Made by a program: the position numbers and the translations under genes. Below are positions 35,807 to 45,958 of a DNA stretch of 64,000 bases, one piece after another. Source of the DNA: Ruegeria sp. PrR005 (lineage in GTDB: Bacteria; Pseudomonadota; Alphaproteobacteria; Rhodobacterales; Rhodobacteraceae); the NCBI RefSeq assembly GCF_010500245.1, contig NZ_JAAGOX010000009.1:32988-96987 (forward strand). Reading direction: 5' to 3'. Below the pieces are notes generated by a model. The model saw only the letters and a program-made list of their open reading frames with translations, was not told the DNA's origin and ran no database searches. Within the stretch, counting starts at the first letter, position 1; each line of letters opens with the position of its first letter.

Positions 35807-36751
35807 TCAGGCCGCCGACAGAAATTGTGCTTCTGCCAATCGCGCAACCCGTCGCGCGGTCTGCCATCCCGACTCTGCGGGGGTCGCCAGATCCCGGAAC
35901 AATGCCGCCTCGGCGTTGTCCGCTCCTGTTTCTTCGATCTCTTCGAAAGCGCCGGGAAAATAGCTTTCGGTCGGGATGCCTTCGGAAAACACGATTTCAT
36001 GCCGTGCGAACAGCAGATGGTAATAGGTCACCTTGTGGCGCGGCACGATCCGTATCGTGTCGCCGTTCACCAGCAATCGCGCCGGAACGAACACCTCGCT
36101 TTCGCCACAGGCCAGTTCGGCCTGCCATCCGGTGATCAGCATCCGGTGCTGCTGGCTGACGTAGAGATCGCGAAAGTTGCCCAGGGCACCGGCGGCAAAC
36201 AGCACCGGCGCCAGGGCGCCGTCGCCCCGGACGGTTGTCTGCGCCAGTTGCACCAGCGGCTGAAACCCGTTGTCCAACGTCCGCACCATATCGCCCGGGC
36301 GCAGGGTTTCGACCGGGATCGGACCGCTTTCAATCTCGATGAACGTACCGGCCGCGAAACAGGCAAAACCCGGAAACCAGTTGGTCGTGGTCGTATCCAG
36401 CGTGTCGGTGGTAAGCTGGGTATTGCCGTTCTGAAGATCCGGCAGATCGTCGAAATCGGCATTCATATCCAGGGCAACGGTCTTGAACGTGCCGTCCCCC
36501 ATGTCGATCCGGATGAACGAGGCCTTCTGTCCGGGATCCCCGCGCACATTGCCGACACCCAGATACTGGTAACTCAGCAGCGTCAGCCCGCCGTCAAATG
36601 ACACGTATTCGCCCGACAACGGGTCGTTCAGCTGCGTATCGACATCGACAAAGGTCAGAACGCTTGTCGAGTTGTTGACGATGTTGATCGTTCCGCCAGC
36701 AACGAACGGGTCACCGTTCACGTTCTGCGCGGTCAACGTGATGTTCGCCAT
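35807..36751 (-). CDS. Hint-domain protein (Rhodobacteraceae Hint_2 type)
   Basis: 314 residues from the ATG at 36751, five bases after GGAG. The N-terminal third is an unrecognised beta-rich region (ANITLTAQNVNGDPF). The Hint domain begins CFAAGTFIEIESGPIPVETL and GDMVRTLDNGFQPL, with the conserved YVSQQHRMLI. The fold is that of hedgehog/intein self-processing domains; many such copies exist in Rhodobacteraceae and most have no shown activity. No Sec signal peptide is seen; type I or other export is possible. It is monocistronic. Confidence 0.8.
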   Translation of the reverse strand: MANITLTAQNVNGDPFVAGGTINIVNNSTSVLTFVDVDTQLNDPLSGEYVSFDGGLTLLSYQYLGVGNVRGDPGQKASFIRIDMGDGTFKTVALDMNADFDDLPDLQNGNTQLTTDTLDTTTTNWFPGFACFAAGTFIEIESGPIPVETLRPGDMVRTLDNGFQPLVQLAQTTVRGDGALAPVLFAAGALGNFRDLYVSQQHRMLITGWQAELACGESEVFVPARLLVNGDTIRIVPRHKVTYYHLLFARHEIVFSEGIPTESYFPGAFEEIEETGADNAEAALFRDLATPAESGWQTARRVARLAEAQFLSAA

Positions 36752-36894
36752 GTCTGCTCCGCCCGGTTTTCCGGGTCCGTTTTCGGGCACGCCGGGGCGC
36801 GCACCTGCCTCACGAAACAGAAAAAGGTAAAATTGGGGCGGAAATATGGCGATCTGCCCAGGGCGTTAACCATAATACCCGAGACCGACAAAAA

Positions 36895-36922
36895 CGACCG
36901 GGGTGTTCGAACACCCCGGTCG
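36895..36922 (-). terminator. Rho-independent terminator of gltB
   Basis: A perfect 28-base palindrome, CGACCGGGGTGTTC and its complement, folds into a 12-bp stem with a TCGA loop. On the minus strand it is followed by TTTTTGTC. It lies 50 bases after the gltB stop and ends the glutamate synthase transcript. Confidence 0.88.
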
Positions 36923-36971
36923 CGTCTCGTTTCACGGCGAACCAGCCCGATGGCGGGCCGGATCCTCGGAT

Positions 36972-39900
36972 TTATTCGGCGGGCATTGCCAACGTATCGA
37001 GCGTCAGCGGATAGGCCAGCTTGTTCAGCATCTCCTTGGGGCAAACCTGAAGGAAGTTCGCCTTTTCGCTCTCCCAGTGTTGCAGGATGTCGGCGGCCTT
37101 GCGGCTGCGGGTCTCTTCCGCGTGACGCTCGACCAGGTCCTTCAACTGCGCTTCCCAATGGTCCACCGTCACCGGACAGGTGACGAGCGTTTCCATGTTC
37201 ATCAGCACCTGCGCCTTGCCTTCGGGATCGTAGAGATAGGCCATGCCCCCGGTCATCCCGGCGCCGAAGTTGGCGCCGATCTGACCCAGGATCACCGCCA
37301 CACCCCCGGTCATGTACTCGCACCCGTTCGAACCGCAGCCCTCGACCACCACCTTGGCGCCCGAGTTGCGCACGGCGAACCGCTCGCCCGCCCGGCCTGC
37401 TGCAAAGAGATACCCATCGGTCGCCCCGTACAGCACGGTGTTGCCGATGATCGTGTTCTCGTCCGCCTTCAGCGGGCTGACCTGCGGCTGGCGCACCACG
37501 ATGGTGCCGCCCGACAGGCCCTTGCCGACATAATCGTTGGCATCGCCCGACACTTCCAGCTTCAGGCCGGGCGCCGCAAACGCGCCCAGCGACTGACCGG
37601 CCGAACCGCGCAGCTTGATATGCAGGTGGTCGCCTTGCAGATCGTTGCGCATGCCGAACCGTTTCACGATATGGCTCGACACCCGCGTGCCCACCGTCCG
37701 ATGCGTGTTCTGCACCGAATAGCTCAGCTGCATCTTCTCGCCATCCTCCAGGAACCGCGCGGCATCGCGCACGATCTCGGCATCCAGCGTGTCCGGCACC
37801 AGGTTGCGCGGCTTGGCCCGGTCATAGACGATGTTCTGTGCCCCATCGACCGTGATCAGCAGCGGGTTCAGGTCCAGATCGTCCAGATGCGCCGAGCCAC
37901 GCGACACCTGCGCCAAGAGGTCGGCACGCCCGATCACCTCGTCCAGCGACCGCGCGCCGATGCTGGCCAGGATCTCGCGCACTTCCTGCGCGTAGAAGGT
38001 GATCAGGTTCACCACCTTTTCGGCATTGCCGGTGAACTTGGCGCGCAGGCTCTCGTCCTGGGTACAGACGCCCACCGGGCAGGTGTTCGACTGGCACTGA
38101 CGCACCATGATACAGCCCATCGCGATCAGCGCGGCGGTGCCGATACCGTATTCCTCGGCCCCCATCATCGCCGCCATGACGATGTCACGCCCCGTACGTA
38201 GCCCGCCATCGGTGCGCAGCGTCACCCGGTCGCGCAGGTTGTTCATCGCCAGAACCTGATGCGCCTCGGTCAGGCCCATTTCCCACGGCAGACCGGCATA
38301 CTTGATCGAGGTCGCAGGCGAGGCACCGGTGCCGCCGTTATGGCCCGAGATCAGGATGATATCCGCCTTGGCCTTGGCCACCCCGGCGGCAATCGTGCCC
38401 ACGCCCGAAGACGCCACCAGCTTCACCGTCACCTTGGCGCGCGGGTTGATCTGTTTCAGGTCATAGATCAGCTGCGCCAGATCCTCGATGGAATAGATAT
38501 CGTGGTGCGGCGGCGGCGAAATCAGCGTCACGCCCTTGGTCGAATGGCGCAGCCGCGCGATCAGGTCAGTCACCTTCATGCCGGGCAACTGGCCGCCCTC
38601 GCCGGGCTTGGCGCCCTGCGCCACCTTGATCTCCAGCTCCTCGCAATGGTTGAGGTATTCGGCGGTCACGCCGAACCGGCCCGATGCCACCTGCTTGATC
38701 TTGGCAGACGGGTTGTCGCCGTTGGACTCGGGCACGAAATGCGCCGGATCCTCGCCGCCCTCGCCGCTGTCCGACTTGGCGCCGATGCGGTTCATCGCCA
38801 CGTTCAGCGTCTTGTGCGCCTCGGGGCTGAGCGCACCCAGCGACATGCCCGGCGTTACAAACCGCTTGCGGATCGAGGTGATGCTTTCCACCTCTTCAAT
38901 CGGCACCGGCTTGCCAAGGGGCTTGATGTCCAAGAGGTCGCGCAGATGGATCGGCGGATTGCTCTGCATCTTGGCCGAATACTGCTTCCATAACTCGAAC
39001 GACGCGCGGTTGCAGGCCATCTGCATCATGTGCATCGTGGTCGCTTCCCAGGCATGGGTCTCGCCCGACTTGCGCGCCTTGTAGAACCCGCCGATGGGCA
39101 GCACGTCCAACCCGCTGTCCCAACCTTTGGCATGGATCTCCTCGGCTTTGGTCTGGATCCCCTTGATGCCGATGCCCGAGATCCGGCTGGTCATGCCGGG
39201 GAAATACTCGGCCACCATGGCCCGGCTCAGGCCCACCGCCTCAAAGTTCAGACCGCCGCGATACGAGGACACGACCGAGATGCCCATCTTGGCCATGATC
39301 TTCAGCAGGCCCTGGTCAATCGCCTCGCGATAGCGGGCGATGTTCTCGGTCAACGTGCCGTCCAGCAGGCCACGATTGATACGGTCGGCAATCGAATCCT
39401 CGGCCAGATAGGCGTTGACCACCGTCGCGCCACAGCCGATCAGCACCGCGAAATAATGCGGGTCGATACATTCCGCCGACCGCACGTTGAGCGAGCAGAA
39501 GGTCCTGAGGCCCTTGCGCGTCAGGTGGCTATGCACCGCGCTGGTGGCCAGGATCATCGGCATCGCCACCTTGCCCGGCCCCGAAAGGTGATCGGTCAGC
39601 AGCAGGTGCCCGGCACCCGAGCGCACCGCTTCCTCGGCCTCGGCCCGGATCCGCGCCAGCGCGGCGCTCAGCCCGGCCGATCCCTGCTCGAAACTACAGT
39701 CGATCTCGACCAGCGGCGCGTTGAAGTTCTTCTTCAACGTCTCCCATTGGGCGTTGCCGACAAACGGGCTCTCGGCCACGATGATCTCGGTCTGGCTGCT
39801 GTCCTCGTCCAGCACGTTCTTGAGGTTGCCAAACCGCGTCTTCAGGCTCATCACCCGGTATTCGCGCAAGCTGTCGATGGGCGGGTTGGTCACCTGGCTG

Positions 39901-41504
39901 AAGTTCTGGCGGAAGAAATGGCTCAGCGGACGGTACTGTTTCGACAGCACTGCGGCGGGCGTGTCATCACCCATCGAGGCCAGCGCCTCCTTGCCATCCT
40001 CGGCCATGGGCGCAAGGATCTGCTCCAGTTCCTCGATGGTGTAGCCGGCCGCAATCTGCCGCTTGCGCAGCTCCTCGCCGGTGAACAGAGGCTTCTCCTC
40101 GACATCGCCAAGCTGGTCTTCGAGATTGTTGATCTTGCCGACCCAGTCGCCGAACGGGCGCGAACCCGCCAGTTTGTCCTTCAACGCGCGGTCGTGGTAA
40201 AGTTTGCCCTCGGCCATGTCGACGGCGATCATCTGCCCCGGTCCCAGCGCGCCCTTTTCCAGAACGGTTGCCTCGTCGGTGGGCACCATGCCCGCCTCGG
40301 ACCCCGCGATCAGTAACCCGTCGCCGGTCACCACATAACGCATCGGGCGCAACCCGTTACGGTCCAACCCGCCACAGACCCAGCGGCCATCGGTCATCGC
40401 CAGCGCGGCAGGGCCGTCCCAGGGCTCGATCACCGAGTTGCAATAGGAATACATGTCGACCCAGGCCTGCGGCAGTTCCACCGCCTGCTTGGACCAGCTT
40501 TCGGGCACCAGCATCGTCTTGGCCATGGGCGCGTTGCGCCCGGCGCGCACCAACACCTCGAACACCGCATCCAGCGCCGCCGAATCCGAAGACCCGCCCG
40601 GCACGATCGGCTTGATGTCCTCGGCCATCTCGCCGAAATACGAGCTCGCCATGCGGATCTCGTGGCTTTTCATCCAGTTCAGGTTGCCCTTCAGCGTGTT
40701 GATCTCGCCGTTATGGGCCAGCATGCGGAACGGCTGCGCCAGCCACCACTGCGGGAAGGTGTTAGTGGAATAACGCTGGTGATAGATCGCGAACGAGGAT
40801 TCGAACCGCTCGTCCATCAGGTCGGGATAGAACACCGCCACCTGCTCGGCCAGCATCATCCCCTTGTAGATGATCGACCGGCAGCTGAGCGAGGCGAGGT
40901 ACAGGCCCGAGATCCCGGCCGCAATCGCCGCCTTCTCGATGCGGCGGCGGATGACATACAGCTCCCGCTCAAAGGTTTCCTCGTCCACACCCTTGGAGTT
41001 CGAGATCAGGATCTGCTCGATCTCGGGGCGAGTGGCGTTGGCCTTGTCGCCCAGACAGGTCACATCCACCGGCACATGGCGCCAGCCGTAGATGTAATAG
41101 CCCATCCGCAGCACTTCGGACTCGACGATGGTCCGGCACCGCTCCTGCGCACCGAAATCGGTGCGCGGCAGAAACACCTGACCCACCGCGACCAGCTGGT
41201 CCAGGCGCGGCTCGTGCCCGGTGCGGCGGATCTGGTCATAAAAGAACGGAACCGGGATCTGCACATGGATACCCGCGCCATCGCCGGTCTTGCCATCGGC
41301 ATCCACCGCGCCCCGGTGCCATACGGCCTTGAGCGCGTTGATCCCGGCTTCGACAACCTTGCGGCTCTTCTTGCCGTTGACAGAAACGACCAGACCAACC
41401 CCGCACGAGGAATGCTCCTCCTCCTCGGAATAAAGCCCGTTCTCGGCCATCCACTTGCGCTTGGCTTCTTCGGCCCGCACCCAATCGGCATCGTACTTGG
41501 TCAT
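36972..41504 (-). CDS. gltB: Glutamate synthase, large subunit
   Basis: 1510 residues, full length. A short propeptide ends before C33 in HSSCGVGLVVS, the N-terminal nucleophile of the class II glutaminase domain. The central and FMN-binding synthase domains follow, with the 3Fe-4S motif CIMVRQCQSNTCP (C-x5-C-x4-C) and GHNGGTGASPATSIK. The GXGXG beta-helix domain is at the C-terminus. With GltD it makes two glutamates from glutamine and 2-oxoglutarate, using NADPH. Its start overlaps the stop of the gfa-like gene by 4 bases. Confidence 0.97.
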   Translation of the reverse strand: MTKYDADWVRAEEAKRKWMAENGLYSEEEEHSSCGVGLVVSVNGKKSRKVVEAGINALKAVWHRGAVDADGKTGDGAGIHVQIPVPFFYDQIRRTGHEPRLDQLVAVGQVFLPRTDFGAQERCRTIVESEVLRMGYYIYGWRHVPVDVTCLGDKANATRPEIEQILISNSKGVDEETFERELYVIRRRIEKAAIAAGISGLYLASLSCRSIIYKGMMLAEQVAVFYPDLMDERFESSFAIYHQRYSTNTFPQWWLAQPFRMLAHNGEINTLKGNLNWMKSHEIRMASSYFGEMAEDIKPIVPGGSSDSAALDAVFEVLVRAGRNAPMAKTMLVPESWSKQAVELPQAWVDMYSYCNSVIEPWDGPAALAMTDGRWVCGGLDRNGLRPMRYVVTGDGLLIAGSEAGMVPTDEATVLEKGALGPGQMIAVDMAEGKLYHDRALKDKLAGSRPFGDWVGKINNLEDQLGDVEEKPLFTGEELRKRQIAAGYTIEELEQILAPMAEDGKEALASMGDDTPAAVLSKQYRPLSHFFRQNFSQVTNPPIDSLREYRVMSLKTRFGNLKNVLDEDSSQTEIIVAESPFVGNAQWETLKKNFNAPLVEIDCSFEQGSAGLSAALARIRAEAEEAVRSGAGHLLLTDHLSGPGKVAMPMILATSAVHSHLTRKGLRTFCSLNVRSAECIDPHYFAVLIGCGATVVNAYLAEDSIADRINRGLLDGTLTENIARYREAIDQGLLKIMAKMGISVVSSYRGGLNFEAVGLSRAMVAEYFPGMTSRISGIGIKGIQTKAEEIHAKGWDSGLDVLPIGGFYKARKSGETHAWEATTMHMMQMACNRASFELWKQYSAKMQSNPPIHLRDLLDIKPLGKPVPIEEVESITSIRKRFVTPGMSLGALSPEAHKTLNVAMNRIGAKSDSGEGGEDPAHFVPESNGDNPSAKIKQVASGRFGVTAEYLNHCEELEIKVAQGAKPGEGGQLPGMKVTDLIARLRHSTKGVTLISPPPHHDIYSIEDLAQLIYDLKQINPRAKVTVKLVASSGVGTIAAGVAKAKADIILISGHNGGTGASPATSIKYAGLPWEMGLTEAHQVLAMNNLRDRVTLRTDGGLRTGRDIVMAAMMGAEEYGIGTAALIAMGCIMVRQCQSNTCPVGVCTQDESLRAKFTGNAEKVVNLITFYAQEVREILASIGARSLDEVIGRADLLAQVSRGSAHLDDLDLNPLLITVDGAQNIVYDRAKPRNLVPDTLDAEIVRDAARFLEDGEKMQLSYSVQNTHRTVGTRVSSHIVKRFGMRNDLQGDHLHIKLRGSAGQSLGAFAAPGLKLEVSGDANDYVGKGLSGGTIVVRQPQVSPLKADENTIIGNTVLYGATDGYLFAAGRAGERFAVRNSGAKVVVEGCGSNGCEYMTGGVAVILGQIGANFGAGMTGGMAYLYDPEGKAQVLMNMETLVTCPVTVDHWEAQLKDLVERHAEETRSRKAADILQHWESEKANFLQVCPKEMLNKLAYPLTLDTLAMPAE

Positions 41505-41938
41505 TGGCTGTCTCCTAGATCAGAGGGGGCATACATGGCTTCGACCTCGGCTTGGGTCATCTGCCGGCGTTCGCCTGCGAACGCATAGCCCTCGGGCTTC
41601 TTGTCGATATAGAGTTCAAGTTTCAGGGCGTTGCCGCCCGCATTGTCAAACAGGCCGGCCGCCATCTGCGTCTGGCCATGCATCTGTCCCTCGGCCGTGA
41701 TCCGGTACCACAGCGCCGAGCCGCATTTGCCGCAGAACGCCCGCTCGGCCCAATCCGAGGAACGATAAACCTCGACCGGTCCCAGCGCCGCATAGCCCGG
41801 CTCGACCGGAAAGCTGACATAGGCGCTGCTGGTCCAGCGGCGGCACATGTCACAGTGACAGGCGCCCAGCGCCGCACGGGCCGGGGTGGCGGTGACCGTC
41901 ACCGCACCACACATGCATTCTCCGTGAAGTTCCGTCAT
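41501..41938 (-). CDS. GFA family (glutathione-dependent formaldehyde-activating-like) zinc protein
   Basis: 145 residues. Zinc-binding cysteines are in CMCGAVTV, CHCDMCRRW and FCGKCGSALW, the GFA/CENP-V pattern. The namesake enzyme adds glutathione to formaldehyde, but many members do other thiol chemistry or have unknown roles. It sits between gltD and gltB and overlaps the gltB start by 4 bases, so it is cotranslated with glutamate synthase. Confidence 0.9.
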   Translation of the reverse strand: MTELHGECMCGAVTVTATPARAALGACHCDMCRRWTSSAYVSFPVEPGYAALGPVEVYRSSDWAERAFCGKCGSALWYRITAEGQMHGQTQMAAGLFDNAGGNALKLELYIDKKPEGYAFAGERRQMTQAEVEAMYAPSDLGDSQ

Positions 41939-41992
41939 CGCGGGCCTCGCTCCCGATTGTGAAAGGGGGTCTTCGTTTGCCGAGCAGGCACC

Positions 41993-43441
41993 TTACTCCG
42001 CCGCCATGGCGGATTTGGCGCCAAACCCTTCCAGGATCGCCTCGGCACAGTCGCGCCCGTCGCGGATCGCCCAGACCACCAGGCTGGCACCGCGCACGAT
42101 GTCGCCCACCGCATAGACGCCCGCCATCTCGGTGGCGCCGGTGCGGAACGCGGCCTTGACCGTGCCCCAGCGGGTGACCGGCAGGTCGGGCTGACCGAAC
42201 AGCGTGGGCAGGTCCTCGGGCTCGAATCCCAGCGCCTTGATCACCAGATCGGCCTCTTCGACATAATCGGCCCCCTCGATCACCTCGGGCGACTGGCGGC
42301 CGCTGGCATCGGGCTGGCCCAGGCGCATCTTTTGCACCATCACGCCCGAAACCTTGTCATCGCCGGTGAACCCCTTGGGCGCCGACAGCCATTCAAAGAC
42401 CACGCCTTCCTCCTCGGCGTTCTGGGTCTCGCGCTGACTGCCCGGCATGTTGGCCCGGTCTCGACGATAGAGGCATTTGACGCTGACTGCACCCTGACGG
42501 ATCGCGGTGCGGACACAGTCCATCGCGGTATCGCCACCGCCGATCACCACCACCCGCTTGCCATCGGCATTCAACCGGCCATTGTCGAAATCGGCAACCT
42601 GGTCACCAAAGCTCTTGCGGTTCGAGGCGGCCAGATAGTCGATCGCCTTTTCAATACCGCCCATACCGCTGCCCGGCAGCGACAGATCGCGCGACTTGTA
42701 AACGCCGGTCGCGATGATCACCGCGTCATGGGCGGCGCGGATCTCGGCGAACTTGGCCGCGTCCACGTCGCAGTTCAGCTCGAACCGAACCCCGCCATCG
42801 GCCAGCAACCGGTTGCGGCGCTCGACCACGTCTTTTTCCAGCTTGAAGCCCGGAATGCCGTACATCAGCAGCCCCCCGGCCCGGTCGTACCGGTCATAGA
42901 CCGTCACCTGAACACCGGCCTGACGCAGCATGTCGGCGGCGGCCAGCCCGCCGGGGCCCGCCCCGATGATGCCCACGCTTTCGCTGCGCTCCGCCACCGG
43001 CGAGGCGGGCTTGACCCAGCCCATGTCCCAGGCGGTATCGGTGATGTATTTCTCGACCGCGCCGATGGTCACGGTGCCATGGCCCGACTGCTCGATCACG
43101 CAATTGCCTTCGCACAGACGGTCCTGCGGACAGATGCGGCCACAGATCTCGGGAAAGGTATTGGTGGCCTGGCTGGTCTGGTACGCCTCTTCCAGCCGCC
43201 CCGTCGCGGTCAGCCGCAGCCAGTCGGGGATGTTGTTGTGCAACGGGCAATGCGACTGGCAATAGGGCACGCCGCACTGGCTGCACCGGCTCGCCTGCTC
43301 GGCGGCCTTGGCTGCGGCATACTCGGCATAGATCTCGTGAAAATCCTCCTTGCGCGCAGTGGCTGCACGCTTTTCCGGCATGTCACGTTCGATCTGCACG
43401 AATTTCAGCATCGGTTGCTTGGCCACGGGGGTAAACTCCAC
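41993..43441 (-). CDS. gltD: Glutamate synthase, small subunit
   Basis: 482 residues. The N-terminal domain holds two low-potential 4Fe-4S clusters (CSQCGVPYCQSHCP and later CGRICPQDRLCEGNC). FAD binding is at GIIGAGPGGLAAADML and NADPH binding at VVIGGGDTAMDCVRT. It transfers electrons from NADPH to GltB. A start at 43411 (MLKFVQIER) is also possible. It is first in gltD-gfa-gltB. Confidence 0.97.
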   Translation of the reverse strand: MEFTPVAKQPMLKFVQIERDMPEKRAATARKEDFHEIYAEYAAAKAAEQASRCSQCGVPYCQSHCPLHNNIPDWLRLTATGRLEEAYQTSQATNTFPEICGRICPQDRLCEGNCVIEQSGHGTVTIGAVEKYITDTAWDMGWVKPASPVAERSESVGIIGAGPGGLAAADMLRQAGVQVTVYDRYDRAGGLLMYGIPGFKLEKDVVERRNRLLADGGVRFELNCDVDAAKFAEIRAAHDAVIIATGVYKSRDLSLPGSGMGGIEKAIDYLAASNRKSFGDQVADFDNGRLNADGKRVVVIGGGDTAMDCVRTAIRQGAVSVKCLYRRDRANMPGSQRETQNAEEEGVVFEWLSAPKGFTGDDKVSGVMVQKMRLGQPDASGRQSPEVIEGADYVEEADLVIKALGFEPEDLPTLFGQPDLPVTRWGTVKAAFRTGATEMAGVYAVGDIVRGASLVVWAIRDGRDCAEAILEGFGAKSAMAAE

Positions 43442-43465
43442 GAATTTCCTGTTGCGCGATTTGGT

Positions 43466-43494
43466 ATATGAGCGCCGAAAAGATTAAAAGTCAA
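43466..43494 (-). promoter_or_regulatory. Candidate promoter for gltD-gfa-gltB
   Basis: Minus strand TTGACT, 17-base spacer, TCATAT, ending 25 bases before the gltD ATG. The surrounding gap to uppP is markedly AT-rich. The -35 is good, the -10 weak. Confidence 0.4.
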
Positions 43495-43654
43495 TCATGC
43501 TGACCTACTTTGGCTTTCCAGTAAAAAAATCGCACCCCTCGTCAGACTTTTTGATTTTTTTAGGTATCAAACCGGTCCTAAAAGGCAACTTTCCTTTTTC
43601 CAAGGGCCAGTTATACCCGGCAAGCAACCTGTTTCACGCGGATTTCCATCGGCC

Positions 43655-44458
43655 ATGCCCCTTCTCCAACTGATTCTCGTGGCGCTCATCCAGGGCATTA
43701 CCGAGTTCCTGCCGGTCTCCTCTTCGGGTCACCTGATTCTGCTGCCGCAGCTCTCCGGCATGCAGGACCAGGGACAGACCATCGACGTCGCGGTTCACGT
43801 CGGCACACTCTGCGCCGTGGTCCTCTATTTCTGGGCCGATGTGCGCGACGGCCTCTCCGGCCTGCCCCGCGCGCTGACGGGCAAGACCGACACGCCGGGC
43901 GCCCGGCTGGCCATGGGGCTGATCGTGGCGACGATTCCCACCGTTATCGCGGGCGCGCTGCTGCACTTCACCGGGCTCAGCGACGCCTTGCGCTCGGTCG
44001 CCGTGATCGGCTGGACGATGCTGGGCTTCGGGCTGGTGTTGTGGTGGGCGGATCGCACCGGCCCACAACAGAAACACACGGCCGACTGGGGCATCCGCGA
44101 CGCGCTGGTCATGGGGCTCTGGCAGGTTCTGGCGCTGATTCCCGGCACCTCGCGCTCGGGTATCACCATCACCGGCGCCCGGCGGCTGGGATATGCGCGC
44201 GGTGACGCCGCCCGCATCTCGATGCTGATGTCGATCCCGACGATCGTCGCCTCGGGCGTGCTCTTGGGGGCCGAAGTGGCGGTGACCGCCGATGCCCAGA
44301 CCGCGCGCGACGGCGCCATCGCCGCCGCTTTCGCCTTTGTCTCGGCCCTGCTCGCACTCAGCCTGATGATGCGCCTCTTGCGCTCGGTCAGCTTCACGCC
44401 CTACGTGATCTACCGCGTGGCGCTGGGGCTGGTGCTGCTGGTGATCGCCTATACCTAG
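43655..44458 (+). CDS. uppP: Undecaprenyl-diphosphatase
   Basis: 267 residues with about eight membrane segments. Active-site motifs are [14 protein letters not shown] near the N-terminus and [13 protein letters not shown] in the second half, diagnostic of UppP/BacA. It recycles undecaprenyl diphosphate to the monophosphate for cell-wall synthesis in the inner membrane, and confers bacitracin tolerance. Its TAG stop shares CTAG with the stop of the convergent gene. Confidence 0.97.
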   Translation: MPLLQLILVALIQGITEFLPVSSSGHLILLPQLSGMQDQGQTIDVAVHVGTLCAVVLYFWADVRDGLSGLPRALTGKTDTPGARLAMGLIVATIPTVIAGALLHFTGLSDALRSVAVIGWTMLGFGLVLWWADRTGPQQKHTADWGIRDALVMGLWQVLALIPGTSRSGITITGARRLGYARGDAARISMLMSIPTIVASGVLLGAEVAVTADAQTARDGAIAAAFAFVSALLALSLMMRLLRSVSFTPYVIYRVALGLVLLVIAYT

Positions 44459-45438
44459 GCGCGCAGATTGCGCGCCGAGGCCTGGATCTCGTCGTACTGG
44501 CCATTGGGGCGGAACTTCCACAGATAGCCGGGCAGGACCGCCTCCATGGTCTCGGGCACGATGCCCAGATCCGCAAACCCCTTGGCGCCCTCGCTCACCA
44601 CATTGTCGCGGCGCAGGTTCTTCAGCTGATCGCGCGTCAGGATATTGTTCGGGAACAGCTGAAAGCTGACGAATTTAGCCAGATCCAGCATCCCGGCCAT
44701 GATCCGCGCCACGAAAAACGGCAGCCCCACGATGATCCGCTTGCGATGGATCACGCCCAGCATCCGCTGCATCAGCGCGCGGAAGGTTTCGACATCCGGC
44801 CCGCCCAGCTCGTACACGCCCGGCGCCGCCTGGCCCAGCGCGCCCTTGACCGCGGCCCGCGCCACGTCATCGACATAGACCGGCTGGAACCTCGTATCGG
44901 CGCCGACGATGGCCAGCACCGGCCCGAACCGGGTCATGCCCGCAAACCGGTTAAAGAACTGGTCCTCGGTCCCGAAAATCACAGACGGCCGCAGGATCAC
45001 CGCATCCGGGCGGTGCCGCAGCACGCCCGCCTCGCCCTCGGCCTTGCTCCGGGCATAGGCGCTGTCGCTGTCGGCATCTGCCCCGATTGCCGAGACATGA
45101 ACCACACGCGCCACACCCTGCTCGGCCGACAATCGCGCGATTCGCTCCGCGCCCTCGGCCTGCACCGCCTCGAACCCGTTCTTGCCCAGGTCGTTCAGCA
45201 CGCCGACACAGTTGATCACCGCATCCGCCCCGCGCATCGCCTGCGCCACCGACTGATCGTCGCGGACATTGCACAGCACCGGCTCGACCTGGCCCACCGC
45301 GCCATAGGGCCTTACATGCATCGCCTCGTTCGGCCGACGCACCGCAACGCGCACGCGCCACCCCTCTTTCGCCATGCGCCGCGCGATATAGCGCCCGACA
45401 AAACCCGATCCTCCATAGATCGTGACCAGTTTGGACAT
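44455..45438 (-). CDS. NDUFA9-like NAD(P)H-binding SDR protein
   Basis: 327 residues. It begins [20 protein letters not shown], a Rossmann GGxGFxG motif, and has [21 protein letters not shown] (S...Y-x3-K). The NVRDDQSV and [19 protein letters not shown] segments are typical of the atypical SDR group that contains mitochondrial complex I subunit NDUFA9. In alphaproteobacteria a homologue is associated with complex I; a quinone/assembly role is plausible. Convergent with uppP. Confidence 0.85.
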   Translation of the reverse strand: MSKLVTIYGGSGFVGRYIARRMAKEGWRVRVAVRRPNEAMHVRPYGAVGQVEPVLCNVRDDQSVAQAMRGADAVINCVGVLNDLGKNGFEAVQAEGAERIARLSAEQGVARVVHVSAIGADADSDSAYARSKAEGEAGVLRHRPDAVILRPSVIFGTEDQFFNRFAGMTRFGPVLAIVGADTRFQPVYVDDVARAAVKGALGQAAPGVYELGGPDVETFRALMQRMLGVIHRKRIIVGLPFFVARIMAGMLDLAKFVSFQLFPNNILTRDQLKNLRRDNVVSEGAKGFADLGIVPETMEAVLPGYLWKFRPNGQYDEIQASARNLRA

Positions 45439-45616
45439 GAGACGGCTCCTGCTGACTTTGGGTCTTGATCCGATCTACCCTCGCGCGAGCGGGCAAACAA
45501 GGCGCAATAGTGCCGCGCGTACCCGCCAAGCCCCCTGTTTCCCCAACAAATCCCCACAATCCGCAACCCGCCGCCCGGCCATCGCAAAAAACTTTCACAC
45601 CAGCCGCAAAATCCGG

Positions 45617-45645
45617 TTGACGCCCCCCGCGCCTCGGCTTAAACG
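45617..45645 (+). promoter_or_regulatory. Candidate promoter of tRNA-Leu
   Basis: TTGACG at 45617-45622, a 17-base spacer and TAAACG at 45640-45645; transcription would start about ten bases before the tRNA. Confidence 0.5.
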
Positions 45646-45661
45646 GCGCCTCACGACACCT

Positions 45662-45748
<87 letters not shown>

Positions 45749-45752
45749 TGAC

Positions 45753-45785
45753 AAGCCCCTAGGACCCTGGTCCTGGGGGCTTTTC
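45753..45785 (+). terminator. Terminator of tRNA-Leu
   Basis: AAGCCCC-t-AGGACC, CTGG-type loop, then GGTCCT..GGGGCTTTT, an imperfect long stem with a U-run directly after the tRNA. Confidence 0.85.
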
Positions 45786-45913
45786 TGTCTCTGCCCACCC
45801 GCGCCCCCGCATCGGGCCCCGGCAGATGATGACGCAACGGCAACCGCAAAAATCAGACTTGCGCGCGCCGCGAACACTCATCTAATTCTTTCCTTATTCA
45901 TATTCGTTTTCAA

Positions 45914-45936
45914 ACCCTTGGGCTTTTTCCAAGGGT
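45914..45936 (+). promoter_or_regulatory. Leader hairpin ahead of the RTX gene
   Basis: ACCCTTGG, 7-base loop GCTTTTT, CCAAGGGT, then CATTTTGG, ending a few bases before the ribosome site. It lies in a locally AT-rich leader. It could be a weak terminator/attenuator or a message-stabilising hairpin. Confidence 0.45.
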
Positions 45937-45958
45937 CATTTTGGTGGAGTAATAGAAC

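Noticed and set aside
36903..40316. Two long plus-strand frames opposite gltB
   Set aside because: Histidine/arginine-rich mirror frames; gltB is continuous and full length on the other strand.
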